From Chloropicon primus (Eukaryota; Chlorophyta; Chloropicophyceae; Chloropicales; Chloropicaceae), in contig CP060754.1 in the NCBI GenBank assembly GCA_023205875.1, positions 372,001 to 436,000 of the forward strand: a stretch of 64,000 nucleotides of DNA, read 5' to 3'. Of the stretch, positions 20,770 through 30,224 are shown in pieces; the stretch's first letter is position 1; the number at the start of each line of letters is the position of its first letter. Both the position numbers and the translations under genes were made by a program. The notes under the pieces were generated by a model, which did not search any database, was not told the DNA's origin, and worked only from the letters and a program-made list of their open reading frames with translations.

Positions 20770-21277
20770 CTGGATCGTGGCAGCAAATATTCGCTGCGTC
20801 AAACTTTTCCACAACTTTTCCCTCCCCCCCCGAAGGAAAAGGACGCGGGGCCCAGATGAGATCCGACAAAGCGCGATATCTACTCCATGGCGTCGAGGCA
20901 AAAGCGCGCCGAAACACCCCCGGGGTGGGTCGTGTAGAAATCCCCCAGTACTCGCACCTTGACCTGTTGAACCTGTTTGCTGAGCAAGAGGATGGATGAG
21001 GAAGAGGAGGCCAAAAAAACGGAGTGGAGTTGGGAGCTGTTGACCCCTTGCTTGAAGAAGACCGAGACGACCGAGAAAGTCTGCAGCGGCCAGCACCGGG
21101 TGGGAGGAAGGAATCGCGGTGCAAGCAAGGAATCGTGGGTGTTCGTCGTCGTCTTCGTCGTCAGCCTTCGTTTCGTTTGGAGTGGAGAGAGTGCCTTGAG
21201 GTTGGTTTGATTCTCCAGCAACACACTCAAGAGTTGTTGATTCAAGCTCTCTCTCTCAGCTCTCGCCCGCCTCCCAC
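20770..21277. promoter_or_regulatory. Divergent promoter region, pirin and VHL-domain genes
   Basis: No gene is supported in these 508 bp. A (CT)n tract lies at 21247-21257, about 20 bp before the VHL-domain ATG. Confidence 0.4.
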
Positions 21278-21943
21278 ATGGGAAACTGCAACACCAGACT
21301 CCTCTTCGGTGGTGGTGGGACGAGCGCGAACGCGAGAGACATGCACGCCGCCGCTCCGGCTTCCGAGGGCGCGTACCACGCGGCCCAGCAGCTGATGAGG
21401 TCCACCTCCAGCGACGACTCCACGTACATCCTGTTCGAGAACCAGACGGACAGCCCCGTCAAGCTGTACTGGTTGAATTACGAGGGCCAGGAGGTCGCGT
21501 ACCGCTCCGTGGAGCCGGGGAAGATCCACAGGCAGCAGACCTTCGTGACCCACCCGTGGACCTTCAAGTTGCTGGAGCCGGTCCCGGGATCCAAGGAGGA
21601 CGACGTCGTTGTCGACAACAGGAGGGTGGTCTTCCCCGCCAACAACCACGAGGGGAGCAAGCGGGCGGTCCTGAAGAGGCCGGAGATGTGGCAGTGGACC
21701 CCCGAGAACCACAAGAAGCGCTTCCCGAGGAAGTTCGTGGAGTCCACCCAAGCCTTCCTGCGGGCGTACCACAGCCAGAGGCACTGGTGCCAGGGCGACG
21801 GCGGCGGCGACGGCGAGTGGCCCTCGGGGGGCCCCTCGGCGAGCTTGGGAGTCTTCCCCACCGAAATCGTCCTGAGAATCATCGAGCTGTCGGCGCCGGA
21901 CATCCCTTACGTGCTGCCAGTCGCAAGTTCCGATACTTTGTAG
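21278..21943 (+). CDS. VHL beta-domain protein with N-terminal acylation motif
   Basis: The protein has 221 residues. Residues about 48-125 match the von Hippel-Lindau beta domain: ILFENQT (strand 1), VKLYWLNYEGQEV (the WLNFDG motif of VHL), a HPWTFKL strand (WLF in VHL) and VDNRRVVFPA. The N-terminus MGNCNT has Gly2, Cys4 and Thr6, as in N-myristoylated and palmitoylated proteins. A C-terminal helix, FPTEIVLRIIELSAPDI, looks like an F-box or BC-box helix. In animals VHL is the substrate-binding part of a cullin ubiquitin ligase recognising hydroxyproline; that role here is inference. The protein ends soon after the helix, so a downstream exon cannot be ruled out. Confidence 0.72.
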   Translation: MGNCNTRLLFGGGGTSANARDMHAAAPASEGAYHAAQQLMRSTSSDDSTYILFENQTDSPVKLYWLNYEGQEVAYRSVEPGKIHRQQTFVTHPWTFKLLEPVPGSKEDDVVVDNRRVVFPANNHEGSKRAVLKRPEMWQWTPENHKKRFPRKFVESTQAFLRAYHSQRHWCQGDGGGDGEWPSGGPSASLGVFPTEIVLRIIELSAPDIPYVLPVASSDTL

Positions 21944-22093
21944 AAGTCGCGAGTTCCCCTTTTCCTCTCACGTAGTAGTAGTGCGTCGTAGATAACTCCC
22001 TGTGTATATTTTCAATAATGATGTTAATTTTATTTCCCCAGAACAACAACAACAACAAACACACGATATCTCGCCCCCCCCCCCGCTTCCCCC

Positions 22094-23062
22094 CTAAGCG
22101 TCCGGCTCGAAAGACATGGTGTTCATATCCATGTTCAGTGCCGCCTGTTGGTCCTCGTCGATCCTGAAGTAGGGGTTGTTCTTGAACTCCAAGTAAAGCG
22201 TGAAGAGCACGTGCAGGGACTCCACCAAGTTATCGTACACGGGAATGTCCAAGATGTTGCAAAGGACCTGAACCAGGTCCCTTAGACCGATTCCTATATG
22301 CTCGTTGGGAAGCTTCATGGTCTGCATGACTTCCTCGATCTCGGCGGGCCAGGCGCTCATCAGCGAGTCGATGTCGGGCATGCTCTTGGTGTAGTTTACA
22401 GTTCCGGCGACCTTCTTCTTCTGTATCGCACGGATGTTCTGAATCCAGGTGTCTATTTTCTGAGGTTGCTTGTGTACATCTTCCAAAACGCCCACCTGCA
22501 CGGGTTGCGTGAAAGCCTGCTTTGAATTCGCACGAAGCTGGAGGTTCAGCACCGCGGGATCCGACTGCTTGGCCGCGGGCTCGTCCAGGAACTTGAACCC
22601 GAGCTCGTCGGGCTTGCCGTCCGGCCGAGGCACCTTCAAGAACTCGTCCACGTCCCCGACGGACGGGAAGTAGTCGGGAATGAAAGGCTTGAGCTTCGTG
22701 TCCAGGTCAACGTTCTGGGGCCTGAACCTCTGGATGTACTGGAAGAGGTTCTCCATCGAGAGCTCCGAGCCGGCTTCCATGCCCTTCATAAAGTCCTCGG
22801 ACTTGCCGTACTCTGAAGAGTTCTCCATGCCCAACTTGTCGTCGTGACTGCTCCTCACGTCGCTCTCGGACATGAGGTCGTCATACCCCGTGTCCTCCGT
22901 ATCGAAGTGGCCCCCCGGTCTGTCCATGCTGACTCCGGTACCTCCCGCCTCGTCCTGCGCCTCTATCGTCTCGTCTTTCTCCAGCAAGGAGTCCTCGTCG
23001 GAAAGGACGACCTCCTCGTCGTGGGGGAGGTTCTCCACCACCCTGCTATCGTTCAGGCTCAT
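22094..23062 (-). CDS. IFT46: Intraflagellar transport protein 46
   Basis: The protein has 322 residues. The conserved core runs from DLDTKLKPFIPDYFPSVGD to the C-terminus and includes KIDTWIQNI and YLEFKNNPYF, all typical of IFT46. The N-terminal 130 residues are acidic and variable, as in other algae. IFT46 belongs to the IFT-B complex that moves cargo along the ciliary axoneme, and it is needed to carry outer dynein arms. The ATG at 23062 is used; the frame before it has no ATG. It converges with the VHL-domain gene. Confidence 0.9.
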   Translation of the reverse strand: MSLNDSRVVENLPHDEEVVLSDEDSLLEKDETIEAQDEAGGTGVSMDRPGGHFDTEDTGYDDLMSESDVRSSHDDKLGMENSSEYGKSEDFMKGMEAGSELSMENLFQYIQRFRPQNVDLDTKLKPFIPDYFPSVGDVDEFLKVPRPDGKPDELGFKFLDEPAAKQSDPAVLNLQLRANSKQAFTQPVQVGVLEDVHKQPQKIDTWIQNIRAIQKKKVAGTVNYTKSMPDIDSLMSAWPAEIEEVMQTMKLPNEHIGIGLRDLVQVLCNILDIPVYDNLVESLHVLFTLYLEFKNNPYFRIDEDQQAALNMDMNTMSFEPDA

Positions 23063-23460
23063 CACGAACGACGACCCAAGCTCAACCAAAAGGCCTCGTT
23101 CAGGGACAAGCTAACAACACGCCCCGCTCCAGGTCTCCAAAGATCCCGCCTTTCCTGCTCCTTGGGTCGGACCTTTGTCGCACGCTACGCGTCTCCCTCC
23201 CGCGCCTCGCCCCTCACTCCCTCCCAAAGCTGTCCCTTTTCAATCAATTCAATTCGCTTCAAAAAATAAGAGACGGGAGGGAGACGAGGACTTGAGACGA
23301 GAAAGGAGGAGGAGAAATGCCTGTACAGATTGGGTCTTGGGGAAATCTCTCCTCCTCCTCCTCGTACACAGGTTGGGCGCGAAGAAAGAGGAAGAGGAAG
23401 GGGGGAAGCACCATCACGGGTCATGGATATTAAAAAATAACGAGTGAAGAACTTTACTCT
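23063..23460. other. Intergenic region IFT46 to RPT3
   Basis: These 398 bp lie upstream of IFT46 and downstream of RPT3 on the same strand. I see no gene, only GA-rich sequence in the middle. Confidence 0.4.
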
Positions 23461-24822
23461 TTACTTGTAGAAAGAAAAGTCGAAGTCTGACTTCTTCACG
23501 TTGGCCTTGTAGCCCTTCTCCAAGTCCTTTGGCATGATCACATACCGGTTCTTCCTGACGGCATGCATTCCTGCCTCCTGGCAGATGGCGTGGATGTCAG
23601 CAGCGCTTATCTTGTCCGGCCTGGAGACGTAGTCCTCCAGGTCGACCTCATCGCTCAAGTTCATCTTCGCGGTGCACACCTGGAACACCAACCTCTTCTG
23701 CCTCCTGTCTGGCAAGGGGAACTCGATCTTGCGGTCAAGCCTTCCGGGTCTCAGGAGTGCCGGGTCCAAGGTGTCCGCGCGGTTTGTGGCCATGATCACC
23801 TTCACGTTCACGGTCTGGTCGAAACCGTCCATCTGGTTCAAGAGCTCCATCAAGATTCTCTGCACCTCCCTGTCGGCTCCAGTCTGGGCGTCAAACCTTG
23901 CGGTCGCGATGGCGTCGACCTCGTCGATGAAGATAATAGCTGGCGCGTTCTCCTTGGCTAGCCTGAACACGTCCCTGACCATCCTGGGCCCCTCGCCAAG
24001 ATACTTTTGTACAAATTCGGATCCCACAACCCTGATGAACGAAGCAGTAGTCTGGTTGGCGACTGCCTTGGCCAGCATGGTCTTCCCCGTACCGGGAGGC
24101 CCGTACAGCAGGACACCCCTTGGTGGGTCGATTCCGATCTGCCTGTACAAGTCGTGGTGGGTCAAAGGCAGCTCCACCGCTTCCCTGATCTCTTGCTTCT
24201 GTATGTCGTTACCCCCGATGTCCGCGTACGTCACGTCCGGCTTCTCCGCGTTCGAGAGCAGAGATATGGACGAGTCCGCCTCGGGCGGCAACACGTCGAC
24301 GAGAGCGTTGGAGTGGCGGTGGAGAGCCACCGAGGCCGAAGGCTTCAGCAGCTCCCTGTTGATGGTGGACAGGATGCGAACGTAGTAGTTCGACCCCGTG
24401 GTGGAGCCCACGATAGCGGTGTTCTCGTCCACCATCTCCAAAAACTGCCCGATCACGAGAGGAACGGACTGGATACGCTTCACCTCCTCTTGCGCGCGCA
24501 CCAACTCCCTGCGCAGGCACTTTGTCTCCTCCTTGATGTAGTCCTCCTATTTTCGTGCGAGAGAGGTGAGGGGGCACGCGGGGGGCATGGGCTGTCAGGG
24601 AAGCCGTCCAAGAGTGGTCGAGGGAGAGAAGCGGAAGAAAAAAAGAAAAGAGAAACGTACCTGGATCTGCAAAAACTCGAGCTTCTTCTCCAACGTCTTC
24701 AGAGTCGTGTAGAGGTCCTCCGAGTCAGAGTTCGCATCGACGCGCTCGTCGACCTCCATGTCGTTCGCGATGTCCTTGGGCCTCACGTCCGTTGGTGGAA
24801 TAGGATCAGCAGCGGAAGCCAT
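23461..24822 (-). CDS. RPT3: 26S proteasome regulatory ATPase RPT3 (subunit 6B)
   Basis: Two exons are read: 24822-24661 and 24546-23461, giving 415 residues. The 114-bp intron has a GTACGT donor and an ATAG acceptor in phase 0, and falls inside the N-terminal coiled coil. The AAA domain has Walker A GPPGTGKT, Walker [11 protein letters not shown] and arginine fingers in [12 protein letters not shown]. The C-terminus FSFYK carries the HbYX-type tail that docks into the 20S alpha ring. It unfolds ubiquitinated substrates in the base of the 19S particle. Confidence 0.95.
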
Positions 24823-25357
24823 GGTCGCAAACCACCGTTTGTGGTGTGTGTGATCTTTTCTCTCCGCCTACGTCTATCGACACGGAACGCCTTCTCGCGT
24901 CCCTTCTCGCAACGCGTGCTTCGCGTCAAGGCCGACCGCCTCAACCCTCGCCCTCTTCTCTCCCAAACCTCGCGGTGCACACGGCAAGAAACAAAAAACC
25001 AAAGCAAACACAAAACACACTCCCCCCTTGTCCGTTGTCTCTTCTGCTCTGCTCCTCTCCATTTGAACCCTCCAGTCCTAGGACTTTTCCGGACGCCTGG
25101 AAATGGAAATGTCGCCAGGGGAAGGGAAGGGAAGGGGAGGGGTGCCTTGCCAAGGGTGCGTTTGTCTCTCGCCCGGACGTACGTGTCGCTCGTTGTCGCA
25201 CTGATCACGGATCGTTTGTGGGGGCGCAGATCGTGTCGTTCCGGGGCGTCATTCGGTCGGAACGCGCAGGAAAGTGTTTTGTGATCGCCACCGTTTTTCG
25301 GGGGGGGGTCTGGTTTCGAGGAGGAGGAGAGGAGGACTTTGGTTTGATCGGGAGGAG
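24823..25357. promoter_or_regulatory. Divergent promoter region, RPT3 and LUC7-like genes
   Basis: No gene is supported in these 535 bp between two housekeeping genes read away from each other. A G-rich run lies near 25120-25145. Confidence 0.4.
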
Positions 25358-26167
25358 ATGGACGAGCAGCGGAAGCTCCTCGACCAGCTCATGGGGCAGG
25401 ACAGGGACCTGCCCCTGGAGGAGAGGACCGGGAGGAAGAAGAAGTTCTCGGATCCGCAGTTTTGCAAGTACTATCTGTGCGGCGTGAGCCCCTGGGACAC
25501 ATTTAAGAACACCAGGAGCTCCAGCGACGTGTACAGGGTCCTTGGGGAGTACGACAAGACCTGCGACGACGAGTGCAAGGAGCAGTGGGAGGCCTTAACC
25601 CAGCAGGAGAAGGACGAGTATGGCTACGAGTACGACCTCATGGTCCTCCTGGAGAAGCTCGTGCAGGAGGCCAACCGGAAGATCGAGAGGGCAAAGGACA
25701 GGGTGGCGAGGGAGAACACCCCGAGGCCGTTCACCGACTCGGAGAAGAAGCAGGTGGACGTGTGGGTCGAGGAGCTGAGGGCCCTGGACGAAAAGGCGGA
25801 CAAGGCGGCCGACGAAGGGGAAGTCGACGCCTGCGAGGCCGCGGTCAAGCGGTCTGTGATGCTGAAGAAGTACAAGGAGAACATGGAGCAGGCCAAGTAC
25901 TCGGACAAGGTGACTTCGGTGTGCGAGGTGACGGGAATTTTGCTGAGTTCCAAGGACAGCGAACAGAGGAAGCTGGACCACGTGAATGGAAAACAGTACC
26001 AGGGCTGGAAATCGATCCGGGAAAAGTTAGAGGAGCTGAAGAGGAGGAATCCGCCCCCGGCCAAGGGGAGGAGGCAGGCCAACGGAAGAAGCGAGAGGAG
26101 GAGGGACGGGGAGGCGTACAGGGACAGGGACAGGAACTGGAACAGAGGCAGGGATTACCGAAGGAGA

Positions 26168-26198
<31 letters not shown>

Positions 26199-26278
26199 GC
26201 AGGGACTGGGACAGGGATCGAGGCTACCAGCGCAGGGAAAGGCGGAGAAGCAGAAGCAGGGAGAGAAGTTACCGGTAA
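25358..26278 (+). CDS. LUC7L: LUC7-like U1 snRNP splicing factor
   Basis: The protein has 306 residues. The N-terminus MDEQRKLLDQLMGQDRD and the following segment with Cys residues and FVCGV-like CKYYLCGVSPWDTF match the first LUC7 zinc finger region. The second finger is in SVCEVTGILLSSKDSE ... DHVNGKQYQGW. A coiled coil lies between them and the C-terminus is an Arg/Asp- and Arg/Ser-rich tail (RDRDRDRDRG, then RRSRSRERS). LUC7 proteins help U1 choose 5' splice sites. The ATG at 25358 is chosen because the family begins there. It is notable that an intron-poor genome keeps it. Confidence 0.9.
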
Positions 26279-26349
26279 GACCTCCAGAAAGGTGGTGGCT
26301 CTCTCGAGGCCCAGCTTTTAATACAAAGTTAATTCCTTTATTCCTTATC

Positions 26350-28119
26350 TCACAATTCCTGGTTGCGAGCCTCGTCGGCGATGGCGTTGAAGAGCGTTTC
26401 CATCTCCCTCACCGCTTCTGCGACGCTCTCCTGGTCCATGCCGGACACGTGGGAGCCTTGGTCTCCGCCACCGCCGCCGCCCCCGGCCCCTTCCCGGATG
26501 CCCACAGCGGCGCCCATGCGCGAAGAAGATAGGCGCTGAACCATCACCCTCCAGTCCACTTGGGTTCGGAAGGAAAAGTCGCAAGCGTGGAAAATGCGCA
26601 GAATCATGTCCCCGTGCTTCCTCATCAGGGCCTCGATCCCCATGCGGTGCATCTCCATGATGTTGTTGCTCTGCTCGGCCATCGCCAACGCCATACGCTC
26701 GTCCTCCCTGCAGGTCGCGTCGCCGGCGCTGGGCCGGGCGACCTCGGCACCACCACTCGTCGAGGATGTCGCTGCGACCTCCATTGCGCTGCCATAGTGC
26801 TCGTAAATGTCGTTCACGTTCGCGTTCCTCAAGGCATCTCCGGCTTGAGACTCCACGGAATCTATCCGCCTATAGTACATCATCTCGTCGCCCTGCTCAA
26901 AGGCAGTGTCAACGTCTCCCTCCTTGTCGGCCACGTACTTGGCCGACCATATGTTCACCTCGTTGCTGTCTATGCTGCTCGAGGCCAGCTGCAGGCTGTG
27001 AGACTCGTGCCTCGGGGCGGCGATGTTGTGGACCACGGACCCGTGGCCGCTCAGCGCCTGGATCACTTCCCCGGTCTTCGCGTCGTAGAGCCAAATCTTG
27101 CTGTCCTCGCTTCCCGTGGCGATCGTCCTGTCCGAGCCGAAGAAGGTGCACGAGATGTTGTACGACCTGCACTTGTGGCTCTTGAACTCCGTGAGCATGC
27201 AACCGCTGTTGCTCCTGGCGGCCGAGCCCATCATCCTGGTGTCCCACAACCGGATTACGTTGTCCCTGCCCGAAGTCAGCAAGGCGCTGTCCAGCTGGCC
27301 CATCTGGACCTGGTTCAGCTTGACCTTGTGCGCGAAGAGGGTGGCGACCGCGCCCCCCGCAAAGTCCCTGCAGTCCCACATCCGAACCGTCCCGTCCCTC
27401 ATGCCGCTGACGAACAAGTTGTCGTTCGTGCGAAAGAAGTCCACAGAGTTCACGCTGTACTCGAAAGAGGTGCAGAACGACCTCATCGAACCCGGGAGCT
27501 TGTTCACCTTCTCGTCCAGGCCGAGCATGGCCTGAGTCCGGCAAGTCGTCTTCCCCGTCTCGGTGTCCCAGAGGAAGATGTTGCTCGACACGCAGCCCGA
27601 GACGAGCCTCCCGCCGTCCCCGGAGATGGCCAGCGACCGAATCCAGTCGTAGTGGTCCCTGTAGGTCGCCACGGGACGGCTGCCCTTCCACAGCCTAATC
27701 GACTTGTCGAGCGACGACGTGTAGAACGCCCTCTCCGGGCCGTCGGCGAAGGGCGTGGGCCTCGCCCACGCCAGGCCGGTCACGATCTCCGTGTGGCCCT
27801 CCACCGCGTACTTGTGCTTCCCTCGCCGCGCGTCGTACACCACGACCCGGCAGTCCGGCCCCGCCACCCCGACGAGGTCGCCCTCAGGGGTGTAACTGAG
27901 GCACGACGAGCAACCGGAGAAGATGTCGTTGTCGTCGGACGCGTCCGCGGCGTTCTCGTAGGCCAGCTTCCTCTCCAGAGCCACCGACCGAGCCAGCTCG
28001 TCGTGGCACGCCGACTCGAACCTGCCCCCGCTCGGGCACGAAGCGCGGCTCAGTTGGGCGCGGAAGATTCCCTGCGGCGACGAGGCCCCTGCCCCCCTCG
28101 GGCGGTCGTGGCGCCTCAT
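26350..28119 (-). CDS. WD40-repeat protein, not assigned to a family
   Basis: The protein has 589 residues. Seven or so WD repeats span about residues 65-440, with clear endings such as KSIRLWKG, NIFLWDTETG, TVRMWDCRD, NVIRLWDTRM and KIWLYDAKTG. The C-terminal 150 residues are a non-propeller region with a glycine run and two amphipathic helices. The length and layout suggest a substrate receptor such as a DDB1-CUL4 factor, but I see no diagnostic motif. It converges with the LUC7-like gene, 71 bp apart. Confidence 0.85.
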   Translation of the reverse strand: MRRHDRPRGAGASSPQGIFRAQLSRASCPSGGRFESACHDELARSVALERKLAYENAADASDDNDIFSGCSSCLSYTPEGDLVGVAGPDCRVVVYDARRGKHKYAVEGHTEIVTGLAWARPTPFADGPERAFYTSSLDKSIRLWKGSRPVATYRDHYDWIRSLAISGDGGRLVSGCVSSNIFLWDTETGKTTCRTQAMLGLDEKVNKLPGSMRSFCTSFEYSVNSVDFFRTNDNLFVSGMRDGTVRMWDCRDFAGGAVATLFAHKVKLNQVQMGQLDSALLTSGRDNVIRLWDTRMMGSAARSNSGCMLTEFKSHKCRSYNISCTFFGSDRTIATGSEDSKIWLYDAKTGEVIQALSGHGSVVHNIAAPRHESHSLQLASSSIDSNEVNIWSAKYVADKEGDVDTAFEQGDEMMYYRRIDSVESQAGDALRNANVNDIYEHYGSAMEVAATSSTSGGAEVARPSAGDATCREDERMALAMAEQSNNIMEMHRMGIEALMRKHGDMILRIFHACDFSFRTQVDWRVMVQRLSSSRMGAAVGIREGAGGGGGGGDQGSHVSGMDQESVAEAVREMETLFNAIADEARNQEL

Positions 28120-28544
28120 GGGTCGCTTCTACGCGTGTCGGACGGCGCTCGCGACAATTATCCCGACTGACGAAACGATCCGATCGACGAGAGAGCCCCG
28201 ACCCCCACCCCCGGTACCGCGGCACACCCGATCCAAACAAAACACGGGTGGGATCGACACCGCCCGCCTCGCTTCTCTCCCGCCCACCACCGCAGCGTGT
28301 GTGGGGGTGGCACGAAAAGACGCGTTTCTTGGAAAAGGACTTTGAGAGTGCAAAAAGCACTTTGTTTCGTTTCTTGGACAGCGCTTGTAAAAAAAATATT
28401 ACCATGCATTTGGATAATTCTATTTTTAATCCAATTGCGTTACGGTTTTCCTGTCCTCCCTTTCCTCCTCTTAATTAATTACCCTGCCCTCACAAGACTG
28501 CTGCCCCTGCTCCTGCTGCTCCCCGCCCCTCCTCTCCCACTCGC
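28120..28544. other. Intergenic region WD40 to PEX14
   Basis: These 425 bp lie upstream of the WD40 gene and downstream of PEX14 (same strand). No gene is seen; an AT-rich part at about 28385-28480 should hold the PEX14 3' end signals. Confidence 0.4.
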
Positions 28545-30030
28545 TCACTCGCTCACTCCCGACGTGGTGGCGGTGACTTGGGAGATGGGGGAGGTGAGCC
28601 TCGACATGGGGACCGGAGGGGGGCGCCACCCCCCGTTGGTGCTGTCGCTGAACTCCACGTCGACGCCGTCGTCGTCCCCGAGGGCGGGTTTGGGCGTCGA
28701 CGAGGACGACGCCTCCCCGAAAGAACCCACGGCCCGCTTCCCCTTGTCCAAGCCGGCGCCGAAGCTCGGGGACGACACCGCGCCGAGGGAGCTGGTGCTG
28801 CCCAGGCCCAGGCCCGGACCCCCGCCGCTGCGCTGCCAGGGCTTGGGAGGGGCCTCCGCCGAGGACCGGGTCGGGTCCTGGTTCGGGACCTTCACCTTGT
28901 CGTCGATGTCCGTCCGGATCCCTGGGGGGGTCTGGTTCTTCTCCAGGAGCTCCAGGATCTCCATGTAGCTGTGGGGCCGGGGGGGGTCGTCGTCGTCGAG
29001 GCGGCCCTGCCCGGGCCCCGGGGCCGCGCCGCTCGAGGACCCGATGGCCTCCGCGCCGCCCGCGATCTGCGGGGTGATCTCCTCCGTCGCCGCCGACTGG
29101 GGGGTCTCGTACCGCGCCTGGGGCGTCTGGATGTCCGACAGGATGCTCTTGATCGCGCTGAGCTCGTCCTTCAGGGTCTCCTCGTACGCCACCTGCTTCT
29201 CCGGGCTGGCGAACTGGTTGATGGTCGTGGTGAGCGTCCGCAGCTCCTCTCTGAGCTCGCTCACCTCCTCCTGGGTCCCGCCGCCCGTCCTGTAGTCCGT
29301 CACCGAGCCCTCCAGGTCGAGGAACATGTGCTTCAAGTCGTCCACGGAGTTCTTCAGGTCCTTGGTCTCCTTCCTGAGCTCGGTGACCATGGCGTCGACG
29401 TCCTCCTCCCTCTTCGACTTGGCGAGCGCCGCGCTCGCGTCGCCGGCGCCGTCGGGCTGGAGGAACCTCGGGAGCCCGTAGCCCTCGAAGGCCTTCCTCG
29501 CCAGGTAGGCTCCGCCAGCCAGCACGCCCGCGCCGAGCACGAGCTGCGTCCACCTGACCGGCTGGGGGGCCGGTGCTGGCGCCGGCTGCTTCCGCGGCGC
29601 GGCCGCAGGAGCGGCGGGGGCCGAGGAGGCCTCCTGCGCACTCGCGCTCGCTACCCCCGCTCGCTTGAACGCCTCGTCGATCTCCTCTTTGGAGAGTCCC
29701 TTGGACTCCAGAAAGGACCGCTTGGAGGCCTCCGTCGACTCGCGAACCTTGAAGGAGGAGAGAGGAAAGGGAGGGAAACGTACGTCCTTTTTAGCGAGAG
29801 GAAGAGAAAAAAGAAACGGGGCATCGCTCCGCCGGATCGGACCTCCGGGGGCGCCCGCCAAATCCACGAAGAGAAGCGCCTCGAGACGCGGGAACCTTCG
29901 CACTCACCTTGGCGTGCGTGAGAAACGCCACTGCATTTCGAATTTGCTCCTCCGTTCCTGGGCTCTCACCCTTCGTCTCCCCCGACCCCGAGGCCCCCTC
30001 TCCACTGCCCGCCGCAGTTCCCTCTGACAT
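28545..30030 (-). CDS. PEX14: Peroxisomal docking protein peroxin-14
   Basis: Two exons are read: 30030-29908 and 29747-28545, giving 441 residues; the intron is 160 bp (GTGAGT to TTCAAG, phase 0). The join restores the PEX14 N-terminal domain: RNAVAFLTHAK, then VRESTEASKRSFLESKGL and EEIDEAFKRAG, which binds WxxxF/Y motifs of the PEX5 import receptor. A proline/alanine linker is followed by a hydrophobic segment (TQLVLGAGVLAGGAYLA) and a coiled coil (about residues 150-250). The acidic, low-complexity C-terminus is variable in the family. It sits in the peroxisome membrane and forms the import pore with PEX5. Divergent from the sialyltransferase-like gene, 194 bp between ATGs. Confidence 0.9.
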
Positions 30031-30224
30031 CCCTCCCCGCGACCTCTCTCTCTCCCTCCCTCTCTGCCTCTGCCTCGGCCCTGTTCTCCGCTTCTCCTCG
30101 AGGCCCTTCCCGCGCTCTCCCTCCTGTCTCTCCCTTTATTTCGACGCCGGCTTCCGGAAAATAATCTGGCAGCAGCAAGATCTTGCTTCCGTCTTGGGAG
30201 ACAGGACACAACACACAGGAGGAT

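Noticed and set aside
26560-28170. Plus-strand open frame of 536 codons opposite the WD40 gene
   Set aside because: It is Arg/Val/His-rich with no domain and mirrors a strongly GC3-biased WD40 gene on the other strand.
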